Assembly: GCA_904501855.1 (NCBI GenBank)
Contig: CAJGCI010000020.1
Coordinates: 1 to 20,627 of the forward strand
Length of the DNA: 20,627 nucleotides
Source of the DNA: Oscillospiraceae bacterium
GTDB lineage: Bacteria > Bacillota > Clostridia > Oscillospirales > Oscillospiraceae
Direction: 5' to 3'
The notes beneath the pieces were generated by a model that was not told the DNA's origin, did not search any database, and saw only the letters and a list, made by a program, of their open reading frames with translations. The translations under genes were made by a program, and so were the position numbers. Of the stretch, positions 1 to 7,401 are shown piece by piece. Each line of letters begins with the position of its first letter. The stretch's first letter is position 1.

Positions 1-3
1 CAT

Positions 4-87
4 ATTAGGATTGCTGTCTTAACAAGGTAGCAATCCTTTTTTCATCTGAAAGACTATCATGGCTCCTGTTTGATTAGGATTGCTGTC
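4..87 (+). repeat. 15-bp direct repeat, period 69 bp
   Basis: ATTAGGATTGCTGTC occurs at 4-18 and again, identical, at 73-87. The first copy contains the left arm of the terminator hairpin. The second has no matching right arm and instead supplies the likely -35 of the next gene. It looks like a local partial duplication of the terminator; chance is not excluded for 15 bp. Confidence 0.6.
7..42 (+). terminator. Rho-independent terminator of an upstream gene
   Basis: A 9-bp perfect stem (AGGATTGCT at 7-15 with AGCAATCCT at 29-37) and a 13-nt loop are followed by a T run ending at 42. The T run lies only on the + strand side, so it would end a rightward transcript that starts left of the window. 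Confidence 0.8.
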
Positions 88-114
88 CCTTTTATTATTT
101 GCTAGAATTATAAT
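80..114 (+). promoter_or_regulatory. Promoter of the TfoX-N gene
   Basis: TTGCTG (80-85), a 17-nt spacer and TAGAAT (103-108) make a good sigma-A-type promoter. A perfect TATAAT directly follows at 109-114 and could be used instead, with a poorer -35. The -35 lies inside the second copy of the 15-bp repeat. Confidence 0.55.
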
Positions 115-181
115 CCAGAGAAAGAAAGGCCGTTTTTTATCCATTTCTGTCATTCAACGGCCCGAAAAGGAGCTGAGAGTG

Positions 182-493
182 ATGGCATCCCGCAAAGAGT
201 ATCTTGATTATATACTGGAACAGCTTTCCGAACTGGAGGAAATAACCTTCCGTGCCATGATGGGAGAATACATTATTTACTATTGCGGTAAAGTGATCGG
301 TGGCATTTACGATAACCGTTTTCTCGTAAAAGATACCAAATCCGCCAGGACGATGATGCCGGATGCCGGCAGAGAGCTTCCATACGAAGGTGCAAAAGAG
401 ATGCTTCTGGTAAACAATGTGGAAGACCGAGAATTTCTTCGCGGGCTGCTGGAAGCGATGTATGAGGAACTTCCATCTCCGCGGAAAAAGTAA
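182..493 (+). CDS. TfoX N-terminal domain protein
   Basis: A 103-residue protein made up almost entirely of a TfoX_N-type domain. The recognisable core is residues about 17-50, with a MMGEY motif followed by a GGIYDNRFLVK-like strand, as in small stand-alone TfoX_N proteins. The domain is named after the competence regulator TfoX/Sxy, but single-domain versions have no settled function, so a competence role should not be assumed. The ATG at 182 is chosen because AAAAGGAG (165-172) sits 9 nt upstream; an in-frame ATG at 80 would overlap the promoter and add a tail foreign to the family. A GTG at 179 is a weaker alternative. The gene stands alone; the next gene, dapF, has its own promoter, and no terminator is seen between them. 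Confidence 0.8.
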   Translation: MASRKEYLDYILEQLSELEEITFRAMMGEYIIYYCGKVIGGIYDNRFLVKDTKSARTMMPDAGRELPYEGAKEMLLVNNVEDREFLRGLLEAMYEELPSPRKK

Positions 494-527
494 GAATGTC
501 ATCCCCATCCTTTGAATCTGCACATTA

Positions 528-555
528 TTGACATCCGGGTAGAATCGATTAGAAT
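528..555 (+). promoter_or_regulatory. Promoter of dapF
   Basis: A consensus TTGACA (528-533), a 16-nt spacer and TAGAAT (550-555) precede dapF by about 40 nt, predicting a short leader of roughly 35 nt with AAAGGAA before the ATG. Confidence 0.7.
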
Positions 556-596
556 GAAACAAAACTGATCCCATATTTAAATAAAGGAACTCAATT

Positions 597-1436
597 ATGG
601 AATTTACAAAAATGCAGGGTGCAGGCAATGATTTTATTGTCCTGAACAACATGGATAATAAAATACCAGTCTCTTCCCTGCCTTCACTGGCAAAACATCT
701 GTGCACCCGAAAAAAGTCTATCGGTGCAGACGGCTTTATGGTTCTGGTCCCCTCTGATCAGGGCGCCGATTTTAAAATGCTGTTTTATAATTCCGACGGA
801 TCTGTCGGTGAAATGTGTGGAAACGGTGCACGGTGCATTTGCCGTTATGCTTATGAAAACGGGCTTTCCGGTGAAAAACAGAGTGTTGAGACCACTGCGG
901 GAATCGTATACGGTGAACGGATCACATCGCGGGAATACCGGATCCGTCTCAATGATCCCACGCTGGTGGAAACCAATAAGAAAATCCGAATCGATGACAA
1001 GGAATACACCGTAGACTATATTGAACTGGGAGATCCCAGCATCCCCCACTGCGTGGTAACAATGAACGATCCTTCCGAACTGGATTATCCCGCTTTAGCT
1101 ATCCTCGGTTCCAAGATCCGTTATTATAATGGCTTTCCGAAAGGTGCCAATGTGAGCTTCACCGCAGTACATTCCAGAAATCATGTCATTGCTGCGACCT
1201 TTGAACGGGGTGTGGAAGACTTTACTCTTGCCTGCGGTACCGGCTGCGGGTCCATCGTTACGGCACATGCTTTAAACGATCGGACCGATTCCGAAAATGT
1301 GACTGTCTCCATGCCTGGCGGGGATCTTCACGTCAGTGTAAATCTGAGCGGCCCCCTTCCCCATGATCTGTATCTTACCGGGCCTACCAACATTGTGTGT
1401 ACCGGAACTGTTACGGATGAAGATCTGAACATATAA
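597..1436 (+). CDS. dapF: Diaminopimelate epimerase
   Basis: DapF interconverts LL- and meso-diaminopimelate, a cytoplasmic step of lysine synthesis that also supplies the cross-linking residue of peptidoglycan. At 279 residues it has normal family length. Seen: the N-terminal KMQGAGNDFIVL motif, the first active-site cysteine in MCGNGARC (Cys74), and the second in TLACGTG (Cys213), preceded by Glu203-Arg204-Gly205, which match the substrate-binding ERG of known DapF. Between ERG and the second cysteine the protein reads VEDFT, whereas the family normally has a glutamate just before the threonine; a phenylalanine at residue 209 is unusual. AAAGGAA at 583-589 fixes the start. The gene has its own TTGACA promoter and ends at a shared terminator facing the tRNA genes. 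Function is very likely; the substitution may only be lineage variation. Confidence 0.95.
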   Translation: MEFTKMQGAGNDFIVLNNMDNKIPVSSLPSLAKHLCTRKKSIGADGFMVLVPSDQGADFKMLFYNSDGSVGEMCGNGARCICRYAYENGLSGEKQSVETTAGIVYGERITSREYRIRLNDPTLVETNKKIRIDDKEYTVDYIELGDPSIPHCVVTMNDPSELDYPALAILGSKIRYYNGFPKGANVSFTAVHSRNHVIAATFERGVEDFTLACGTGCGSIVTAHALNDRTDSENVTVSMPGGDLHVSVNLSGPLPHDLYLTGPTNIVCTGTVTDEDLNI

Positions 1437-1450
1437 AACGAGTTTTAATA

Positions 1451-1486
1451 AAAAAAGAGAGTTCTGAAAACAGAACTCTCTTTTTT
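1451..1486. terminator. Bidirectional terminator (dapF / tRNA-Val)
   Basis: A perfect 16-bp stem (AAAAAAGAGAGTTCTG, AAAA loop, and its complement) has a T run on both strands. It ends dapF rightward and tRNA-Val leftward; its last base, 1486, is also the final A of the tRNA-Val CCA end. Confidence 0.9.
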
Positions 1487-1562
1487 GGTGGAGAATGCTG
1501 GACTCGAACCAGTGACCTCTCGCGTGTGAGGCGAGCGCTCTAACCAGCTGAGCTAATCCTCC
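1486..1562 (-). tRNA. tRNA-Val(CAC)
   Basis: A 77-nt cloverleaf on the - strand with encoded CCA. The 7-bp acceptor stem starts GGAGGAT and has one G-U pair. The D arm reads AGCTCAGCTGGTTAGAGC. The anticodon stem CTCGC/GCGAG encloses loop CTCACAC, giving anticodon CAC (codon GUG), and the T arm contains GGTTCGAGTCC. It has its own promoter upstream and runs directly into a terminator. Confidence 0.95.
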
Positions 1563-1574
1563 AAAAGCTTTATT

Positions 1575-1603
1575 ATAATAGCACAACTCACATTGCAATG
1601 CAA
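1575..1603 (-). promoter_or_regulatory. Promoter of tRNA-Val
   Basis: Read on the - strand: TTGCAT (1603-1598), 17 nt, TATTAT (1580-1575). The -10 lies in the palindrome TATTATAATA (1571-1580), so TATAAT shifted by 3 nt is also possible. Predicted start is only a few nt before the mature tRNA 5' end. Confidence 0.6.
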
Positions 1604-1629
1604 TACAAATCCGTGCTGTAAAGCCCAAG

Positions 1630-1658
1630 AAAAATCAGCCTGCATAAACAGGCTGATT
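1630..1658 (-). terminator. Terminator of the tRNA-Met/tRNA-Glu unit
   Basis: A 10-bp perfect stem (AATCAGCCTG, 6-nt loop, complement) is followed on the - strand by five Ts (complement of 1634-1630). The stem begins inside the CCA of tRNA-Glu, leaving no trailer between tRNA and terminator. Confidence 0.8.
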
Positions 1659-1732
1659 GGTGACCCGGACGAGAATCGAACTCGTGTTACCGCCGTGAAA
1701 GGGCGGTGTCTTAACCGCTTGACCACCGGGCC
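1658..1732 (-). tRNA. tRNA-Glu(TTC)
   Basis: A 75-nt cloverleaf on the - strand with encoded CCA. The acceptor stem GGCCCGG pairs with CCGGGTC. Anticodon stem CCGCC/GGCGG encloses loop CTTTCAC, giving anticodon TTC (codons GAA/GAG). The T arm contains GAGTTCGATTCTC. It follows tRNA-Met after a 25-nt hairpin and shares that gene's promoter. Confidence 0.95.
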
Positions 1733-1758
1733 AAGTCGTCAGTAAAAACTGACGATTT
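1733..1758 (-). other. Perfect hairpin filling the tRNA-Met/tRNA-Glu spacer
   Basis: The whole spacer folds into an 11-bp stem with one G-U pair and an AAAA/TTTT loop, starting in the CCA of tRNA-Met and ending on the base before tRNA-Glu. There is no T run after it on the - strand (the tRNA begins at once), so it does not look like a complete terminator. It may guide end processing or be a terminator that lost its T tract. Confidence 0.6.
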
Positions 1759-1834
1759 GGTAGCGGAAACTGGATTTGAACCGGTGACACCACGGGTATG
1801 AACCGTGTGCTCTAGCCAACTGAGCTATTCCGCC
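1758..1834 (-). tRNA. tRNA-Met(CAT)
   Basis: A 77-nt cloverleaf on the - strand with encoded CCA. The acceptor stem GGCGGAA pairs with TTCCGCT (terminal G-U pair). The anticodon stem CACGG/CCGTG encloses loop TTCATAC, giving anticodon CAT. The stem lacks the three G-C pairs typical of initiator tRNA, which favours elongator Met; a lysidine-modified tRNA-Ile(CAU) cannot be excluded by eye. The T stem has one C-A mismatch. Confidence 0.9.
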
Positions 1835-1856
1835 ATGTCTCAAACGAGCGAGTGTT

Positions 1857-1885
1857 ATTTTAACAAAAAAGCAATATGTTGTCAA
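1857..1885 (-). promoter_or_regulatory. Strong promoter of the tRNA-Met/tRNA-Glu unit
   Basis: Read on the - strand: consensus TTGACA (1885-1880), an exact 17-nt T-rich spacer, TAAAAT (1862-1857). It is among the best promoters in the window, as expected for stable RNA. Confidence 0.85.
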
Positions 1886-1944
1886 CACTTATCCCGGAAA
1901 ATAAATCGAGGGTTCTTCCCCTCTTTTTTCCTTATTTTTTCCTC

Positions 1945-1979
1945 AAAAAAGATGCCGGATCCTCCACGGATCCGGCATC
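1945..1979 (-). terminator. Terminator of the glycolytic operon
   Basis: A 12-bp GC-rich perfect stem (GATGCCGGATCC and complement, 5-nt loop) is followed on the - strand by six Ts, about 20 nt after the eno stop codon. Confidence 0.95.
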
Positions 1980-1999
1980 CTCAGAGTTGTGATTACGAC

Positions 2000-3307
2000 T
2001 TATTTTTTAATGCTGAAGAAAGCATCTTTTCCAAGATACTGAGCTGCATCCAGAAGCTCATCTTCGATGCGGAGGAGCTGATTGTACTTCGCAACACGGT
2101 CGGAACGGCTGGGAGCACCGGTCTTGATCTGGCCAGCATTCATGCCGACAACAAGATCTGCGATTGTGGTGTCTTCCGTTTCACCGGAACGATGGGATAC
2201 AACTGCAGTCCAGCCGGCACGGTTTGCCATCTGAATTGCATCCAGAGTCTCAGTCAGAGTACCGATCTGGTTGAGCTTGATCAGAACGGAGTTGGAAGCG
2301 TTGAGTTCGATGCCCTTCTTGATTCTCTCGGTGTTGGTAACATACAGGTCGTCGCCGACGAGCTGTACATGGTCACCGATGGTCTTGTTGAGGAGCTGCC
2401 AGCCTTCCCAGTCATTCTCGCCGATACCGTCTTCCAGGGAGATGATGGGATATTTCTCAGAAAAGTCCTTCCACATGGCAACCAGTTCTTCACTGGTCAT
2501 CACAGTGCCTCTCTTCGGCAGATGGTAGTTCTTCTCCTCTTCGTTCCACCACTCGGAAACAGCAGCATCGATGGCGATCATGAAATCTTCACCGGGTTTG
2601 TAGCCGGCATCCGTCATTGCCTGAACCAGAGCCTTCAGTGCGTCCTCATCGCTCTCCAGGTTGGGAGCATAGCCGCCCTCATCGCCGACACCAGTTGCCG
2701 GAGAGCCCATTTTCTTCAGGGTGCTCTTCAGGGTATGGAATACTTCTGCGCACATACGCAGAGCTTCTTTCCAGGACTTTGCACCGATGGGCATGATCAT
2801 GAATTCCTGAATATCGACATTGGAGCCGGAAGCGTGTGCACCGCCGTTAAGAACGTTCATCATAGGAACAGGAAGAACCTTTGCATTTGCACCGCCAATG
2901 TAGTTGTACAGTGCCATGCCAGTGGCTTCTGCAGCTGCTTTAGCAACAGCCAGAGAAACACCGAGCATTGCGTTTGCACCGAGACGGCTCTTGTTGGGAG
3001 TGCCATCCAGCTCGATCATGATGTTGTCGACAGAAACCTGATCCAGTGCATTCAGACCGACCAGAGCTTCTGCGATCTCACCATTGACGTTCTCGACTGC
3101 CTTCTCAACACCCTTGCCCAGGTAACGGCCCTTGTCACCGTCACGCAGTTCGCAGGCTTCATACATACCGGTGGATGCACCGGAGGGAACTGCTGCTCTT
3201 CCGACAGTACCGTCGTCCAGAGTGACTTCCACTTCGACCGTGGGATTTCCGCGAGAGTCAAGGATCTCTCTGCCCATGACATCAACGATTTCAAAATACT
3301 GTTTCAT
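2000..3307 (-). CDS. eno: Enolase
   Basis: Converts 2-phosphoglycerate to phosphoenolpyruvate in the cytoplasm. The 435-residue length matches bacterial enolases. Visible active-site elements: Glu210 in GDEGG, metal ligands Asp247, Glu292 (SLEDG) and Asp319 (GDDLYVTN), catalytic Lys344 in the family signature VLIKLNQIGTLTET (341-354), and SHRSGETEDT (371-380), where the substrate phosphate binds. The start is supported by AAAGGAG a few nt before the ATG. It is the last gene of the trmL-pgk-tpiA-gpmI-eno unit, 33 bp after gpmI, and is followed by a strong terminator. An A/T-rich TATAAT-like element lies in the gpmI-eno gap, but without a convincing -35, so a private eno promoter is only a possibility. 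Confidence 0.98.
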   Translation of the reverse strand: MKQYFEIVDVMGREILDSRGNPTVEVEVTLDDGTVGRAAVPSGASTGMYEACELRDGDKGRYLGKGVEKAVENVNGEIAEALVGLNALDQVSVDNIMIELDGTPNKSRLGANAMLGVSLAVAKAAAEATGMALYNYIGGANAKVLPVPMMNVLNGGAHASGSNVDIQEFMIMPIGAKSWKEALRMCAEVFHTLKSTLKKMGSPATGVGDEGGYAPNLESDEDALKALVQAMTDAGYKPGEDFMIAIDAAVSEWWNEEEKNYHLPKRGTVMTSEELVAMWKDFSEKYPIISLEDGIGENDWEGWQLLNKTIGDHVQLVGDDLYVTNTERIKKGIELNASNSVLIKLNQIGTLTETLDAIQMANRAGWTAVVSHRSGETEDTTIADLVVGMNAGQIKTGAPSRSDRVAKYNQLLRIEDELLDAAQYLGKDAFFSIKK

Positions 3308-3340
3308 AATTGTCTCCTTTGATTATATTAACTTATAAAA

Positions 3341-4861
3341 TTACCAACTAATCAGAACGTTGCCTGTCATTTCTTCAGGCTGTTCAATTTCCATTACCTT
3401 CAGCATGGTGGGGGCGATATCTGCCAGTTTGCCGTCTGCCAGTTTGGCATTGACATCGGTGGCGACAAAAGGAACGAGGTTTGTCGTATGAGCAGTATTC
3501 ACGGAGCCATCGGCATTGATCATGCAGTCTGCGTTTCCGTGGTCGGCTGTTACAAACAGGGTCATCTCGTCGCTCTTCTTTTCCACTGCTTCCACGACTC
3601 TGCCAATGCAGGCATCCACCGTCTCAACCGCCTTAATAGCAGCTTCCAGAACGCCGGTATGACCTACCATGTCACAGTTTGCAAAGTTGCAGATAATCAT
3701 CTCATACTGATCGGATTCAATGGCCTCCACCAGTTTGTCACAGACCTTGACTGCACTCATCTGCGGGATCAGATCGTAAGTCGGAAACTCTTTCGGAGAG
3801 TCTACCAGGCAACGGTCCTCCCCTTCCACCGGGCGCTCAACGCCGCCGTTGAAGAAGAACGTCACATGTGCATACTTCTCAGTTTCCGCGACACGGAACT
3901 GTTTGAATCCCTTTGCACTGACCACATCACCCAGAGTATTCACCAGAGTTTCCGGCGGATAGGCAATGGGGATATCCAGTGCTTCATCATACTGAGCAGT
4001 GCAGACATAGTTCAGCGGAAATACCGTTTTCTTACGGTCAAAACCTTCAAAGTCCGTATTGTTCAGTGCCCATGTGATCTCACGTGCGCGGTCCGGCCGG
4101 AAGTTCATGAAGATCACACTGTCGCCCTGCTGGATCATACCGTCTTCACATACTACAACGGGAACGACGAACTCATCCGTCACACCCTTGTCGTAGCTGT
4201 CCTGCATGGCTTTGACCGGATCAGATTCCTTCACGCCTTCTCCGCATACGATCGCGTTGTATGCGGTTTCAAGACGATCCCATCTCTTATCGCGGTCCAT
4301 GGCATAGAATCTGCCGCTGATGGTGGCGATCTTCGCGTTACCAACCTGCTGGCATTTCTCGTGCATCTGTTTCACAAAACCAAGTCCGCTGTCCGGCGCC
4401 ACGTCACGGCCGTCCATAAAGCAATGGACATAAACATGTTCGATCTCAAACTGTTTGGCCATATCCAGCATCGCAAAGATGTGATTGATGTGGCTGTGCA
4501 CACCGCCGCTGGAGAGCAGTCCCATAACATGTACGGATTTTCCGTTCTCCTTTGCCGCGCTAAGTGCGTTGACATAGGCTTCATTCTTGAAGAAGTCTCC
4601 TTCCTCGATCTCTTTCGAGATCTTGGGAAGATCCTGGAACACTACACGGCCTGCGCCGATATTGGTGTGCCCGACTTCCGAATTGCCCATCTGTCCGTCG
4701 GGAAGTCCAACATCCAGGCCGGAGGCAGACAGCTTGCTTTTGGGATACTTCTGGAACAGAGCGTCCAGATTAGGGGTCTTGGCCTGATAGATGGCGTTTC
4801 CGTCGCCATCCGGTGCCAGGCCAAAACCGTCCATAATTACAAGAACTGATTTTTTACTCAT
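3341..4861 (-). CDS. gpmI: 2,3-bisphosphoglycerate-independent phosphoglycerate mutase
   Basis: Interconverts 3- and 2-phosphoglycerate using two Mn2+ ions and a phosphoserine intermediate; this is the form typical of Clostridia. The 506 residues match the family. Seen: Asp11 in VIMDGFG and nucleophile Ser61 in GQMGNSEVGHTNIGAGR; mid-protein MDGRDVAPDS and NFRPDRAREI; C-terminal metal sites in NCDMVGHTG, VTADHGNAD and NTAHTTNLVPF. It follows tpiA by 12 bp. The only good Shine-Dalgarno, AGGAG, overlaps the tpiA end and sits about 15 nt from the ATG, longer than usual, so translation is probably coupled to tpiA termination. Confidence 0.97.
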   Translation of the reverse strand: MSKKSVLVIMDGFGLAPDGDGNAIYQAKTPNLDALFQKYPKSKLSASGLDVGLPDGQMGNSEVGHTNIGAGRVVFQDLPKISKEIEEGDFFKNEAYVNALSAAKENGKSVHVMGLLSSGGVHSHINHIFAMLDMAKQFEIEHVYVHCFMDGRDVAPDSGLGFVKQMHEKCQQVGNAKIATISGRFYAMDRDKRWDRLETAYNAIVCGEGVKESDPVKAMQDSYDKGVTDEFVVPVVVCEDGMIQQGDSVIFMNFRPDRAREITWALNNTDFEGFDRKKTVFPLNYVCTAQYDEALDIPIAYPPETLVNTLGDVVSAKGFKQFRVAETEKYAHVTFFFNGGVERPVEGEDRCLVDSPKEFPTYDLIPQMSAVKVCDKLVEAIESDQYEMIICNFANCDMVGHTGVLEAAIKAVETVDACIGRVVEAVEKKSDEMTLFVTADHGNADCMINADGSVNTAHTTNLVPFVATDVNAKLADGKLADIAPTMLKVMEIEQPEEMTGNVLISW

Positions 4862-4873
4862 TGTACTATTTGA

Positions 4874-5647
4874 TTACTCCTGTGCAGTTGCTTTTACGAT
4901 AGCTGCAAAGTCTTTCGGTTTCAGGGACGCACCGCCGATAAGACCGCCGTCGATATCCGGCTGAGCAAGCAGCTCCTCAGCATTCTTTGCGTTCATGCTG
5001 CCGCCGTACTGGATAGTAACAGAGCGGGCCAGACGGGCGCCGTATTTCTCGCGAAGGATTGCACGGATTCCCTTGCAGACTTCCTGTGCCTGTTCGGCAG
5101 TGGCAGTTTTGCCGGTACCGATGGCCCAGATGGGCTCATAGGCGATGATGCATTTACGGACCTGTGCCTCGTTGATGTCGCTCAGCGCAGCTTTGACCTG
5201 ATAGGTGATGTAATCCATGGTCAGGCCCATTTCTCTCTGCTCCAGGCTCTCACCGACACAGATGATCGGAGTGATGTTGTGAGCAAGAAGTGCTTTTGCC
5301 TTTTCATTGACCAGGAAATCACTCTCGTTGTGATACTCTCTTCTCTCGGAATGTCCGACGATGCAGTATTTCACACCGAGATCTTCCAGCATCTCAGCGG
5401 AAACCTCACCGGTATAGGCACCTTTTTCGTACTTGGAAACGTCCTGTCCGCCGACGCCGATTTTGGCATCCTTGCCGGAACGAAGCATGGCAGGAATGAT
5501 CACACCGGGAACACACAGAACCGTCTCACAGGTCTTGGTCTTGGGAAGTTCTGCTTTCAGCTCTTCGATAAAGGGTTTCACGGCGCTGGCAGTCATATTC
5601 ATCTTCCAGTTGCCGGCGATAACGGTTTTTCTATACTTTTTGTTCAT
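4874..5647 (-). CDS. tpiA: Triosephosphate isomerase
   Basis: Interconverts dihydroxyacetone phosphate and glyceraldehyde 3-phosphate. The 257 residues fit the family. All three catalytic residues are present: Lys15 in NWKMN, His99 in GHSERR, and Glu171 in AYEPIWAIGTGKTA. The phosphate-gripping loop follows Glu171, and YGGSMNAKNAEELL with GGLIGGASL near the C terminus completes the phosphate site. AAGGAG about 8 nt upstream supports the ATG. It lies 42 bp after pgk and 12 bp before gpmI in the same operon. Confidence 0.98.
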   Translation of the reverse strand: MNKKYRKTVIAGNWKMNMTASAVKPFIEELKAELPKTKTCETVLCVPGVIIPAMLRSGKDAKIGVGGQDVSKYEKGAYTGEVSAEMLEDLGVKYCIVGHSERREYHNESDFLVNEKAKALLAHNITPIICVGESLEQREMGLTMDYITYQVKAALSDINEAQVRKCIIAYEPIWAIGTGKTATAEQAQEVCKGIRAILREKYGARLARSVTIQYGGSMNAKNAEELLAQPDIDGGLIGGASLKPKDFAAIVKATAQE

Positions 5648-5689
5648 TGGTATTCTCCTTATTCCTCAATTCTTACGTGCGATCTGTGA

Positions 5690-6883
5690 TTATGCATCCA
5701 GCAGGCATGCAACGCCCGGAAGCTCCTTGCCTTCCAGGAATTCAAGGCTTGCGCCGCCGCCGGTGGAGATGTGGGTCATCTTGTCGGCATAGCCCAGTTT
5801 TTCCACAGCTGCTGCGGAATCGCCGCCGCCGACGATGGTGATGGCATTGGACTCTGCCAGTGCTTTTGCCATGGCTTCCGTGCCCTTGGCGAATTTATCG
5901 AATTCGAAAACGCCCATCGGTCCGTTCCAGACAACGGTAGCTGCGCTCTTGATTGCTTCGGCAAATTTCTCGACGGATTTGGGTCCGATATCCATTCCCA
6001 TCCAGTCATCGGGAATCTGATCTGCTTCCACGACTTTGCATTCTGCATCTGCATCAAATTCGGGAGCAATGACGACATCTTCGCTGAGGAGGAAGTTGAC
6101 GCCCTTCTCTGCTGCTTTTGCCATCATATCCTTTGCATAGTCGATACGCTCCGGATCCAGAAGGCTGGTACCGACGCCATATCCCTTTGCTGCCAGGAAG
6201 GTGTAGGCCATGCCGCCGCCGATGATGATGGTATCTGCTTTCTCAAGCAGGTTGTTGATAACGCCGATCTTGCTTTCGACCTTGGCGCCGCCGAGCACTG
6301 CGACGAAGGGACGTTTGGGATCATTCAGTGCGGTACCCATGATATCCAGTTCCTTCTGAACCAGGAATCCGGAGTATGCCGGCAGGAATGCTGCAACACC
6401 AGCGGTGGAAGCATGTGCGCGGTGAACGGTACCGAAAGCATCGGAAACGAAGACCTCTGCCATGGAAGCCAGTTCCTCGGCAAAATCTGCGCCGTTCTTC
6501 TCTTCGCGGATATCGTATCTCAGGTTTTCAAGAAGCATGAGCTCACCGGGCTGCAGTGCAGCAGCTTTTGCTTTTGCATCTTCCCCGATGATGTCCTTTG
6601 CAAAGATGACATCCTTGCCAAGAAGCTCGGTGAGGCGTTTTGCAACCGGAGCCAGGCTCAGTTCCGGTTTCCATTCTCCCTTGGGTTTGCCAAGGTGAGA
6701 GCATGCAATGACTGCGGCACCGTTTTCCAGCAGGTACTGGATGGTGGGCAGTGCAGCAACAATACGTTTATCGCTGGTGATCTCTCCGGTCTTTTTATCC
6801 AGAGGAACGTTAAAATCACATCTCAGAAGAACTTTTTTACCCTGTACGTCTGCGTCTTTTACGCTTTTTTTGTTGTAGTTCAT
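5690..6883 (-). CDS. pgk: Phosphoglycerate kinase
   Basis: Transfers the acyl phosphate of 1,3-bisphosphoglycerate to ADP, the first ATP-forming step of glycolysis. The 397 residues match bacterial Pgk. Seen: N-terminal RCDFNVP and SHLGKPKG (substrate-binding half), LLENLRY, GGAKVESKIGV, the nucleotide-binding WNGPMGVFEF, GGGDSAAAVEK, and the hinge/C-terminal STGGGASLEFLEGK. GGAGG 7 nt before the ATG is a strong ribosome site. It follows trmL by 26 bp with no promoter or terminator between. In many Firmicutes gapA occupies the upstream position; here it does not. Confidence 0.98.
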   Translation of the reverse strand: MNYNKKSVKDADVQGKKVLLRCDFNVPLDKKTGEITSDKRIVAALPTIQYLLENGAAVIACSHLGKPKGEWKPELSLAPVAKRLTELLGKDVIFAKDIIGEDAKAKAAALQPGELMLLENLRYDIREEKNGADFAEELASMAEVFVSDAFGTVHRAHASTAGVAAFLPAYSGFLVQKELDIMGTALNDPKRPFVAVLGGAKVESKIGVINNLLEKADTIIIGGGMAYTFLAAKGYGVGTSLLDPERIDYAKDMMAKAAEKGVNFLLSEDVVIAPEFDADAECKVVEADQIPDDWMGMDIGPKSVEKFAEAIKSAATVVWNGPMGVFEFDKFAKGTEAMAKALAESNAITIVGGGDSAAAVEKLGYADKMTHISTGGGASLEFLEGKELPGVACLLDA

Positions 6884-6909
6884 AATTGTGCCTCCATAGT
6901 ATTTTTGTT

Positions 6910-7401
6910 TTAAGTTTTTTCGTTCATGCTTCCGGTGTTCTTGAGGCCCGGAAATCCCTGCTGACGCAGGACCTCGTATGCCAGGATGGAAGCGGCATTG
7001 GAAAGATTCAGGCTTCTCGCTTCCGAGATCATTGGGATCCGGATGCAGCGGTCACGGTATTTCTCCCGCAGCCATTCCGGAAGTCCTGCCGTTTCCTTCC
7101 CAAAGAGCAGCGTCACATCCTCCGTGGAAAAATCGGCTTCATCGTAACTGTGCGGAGCTTTCGTCGTGGTCAGCCATATGTTTTTATCGCCGTTTTTGTC
7201 GAAATACTCCTGGATGCTTTCATATACGTAGATATCCACCAGCCACCAGTAGTCCAGTCCTGCCCGTTTGACTGCCTTATCGGAAATGTCAAATCCCAGT
7301 GGTTTGATCAGATGCAGTTTCGCTCCAGTCGCCGCACAGGTCCTGGCTATGGCCCCGGTATTATTGGGAATTTCTGGTTCCACCAGAACAATATTGAGCA
7401 T
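6910..7401 (-). CDS. trmL: tRNA (cytidine/uridine(34)-2'-O)-methyltransferase TrmL
   Basis: A SPOUT-class enzyme that 2'-O-methylates the wobble base of certain leucine tRNAs from S-adenosylmethionine. The 163 residues match single-domain TrmL. Seen: N-terminal VLVEPEIPNNTGAIARTC, LIKPLGF, DYWW, and the knotted S-adenosylmethionine site made by LLFGKETAGLP, IRIPM and RSLNLSNAASILAYE. The ribosome site, AGAGG, is moderate. It is the first gene of the unit that continues into pgk, tpiA, gpmI and eno, so unless a hidden promoter lies inside trmL, glycolytic expression starts from its promoter. Its product, S-adenosylhomocysteine, is the substrate of the AhcY encoded further right, though that link is metabolic and not local. 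Confidence 0.93.
   Translation of the reverse strand: MLNIVLVEPEIPNNTGAIARTCAATGAKLHLIKPLGFDISDKAVKRAGLDYWWLVDIYVYESIQEYFDKNGDKNIWLTTTKAPHSYDEADFSTEDVTLLFGKETAGLPEWLREKYRDRCIRIPMISEARSLNLSNAASILAYEVLRQQGFPGLKNTGSMNEKT

Noticed and set aside
1486..1834. tRNA-embedded attachment site or integrated element
   Set aside because: No integrase gene and no duplicated tRNA 3' end is present in the window; flanking genes are housekeeping.
1805..3322. 505-codon open frame on the + strand opposite eno
   Set aside because: It is antisense to a complete enolase, begins inside tRNA-Met, and has a composition (Cys/His/Phe-rich) typical of an antisense shadow. No family resemblance or ribosome site.
3488..4849. 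453-codon open frame opposite gpmI
   Set aside because: Complement of an intact gpmI in a third-position-biased gene; no recognisable domain or promoter.
5771..6913. 380-codon open frame opposite pgk
   Set aside because: Shadow of pgk; ends in low-complexity Phe/Val sequence made from the complement of the pgk start and its leader.
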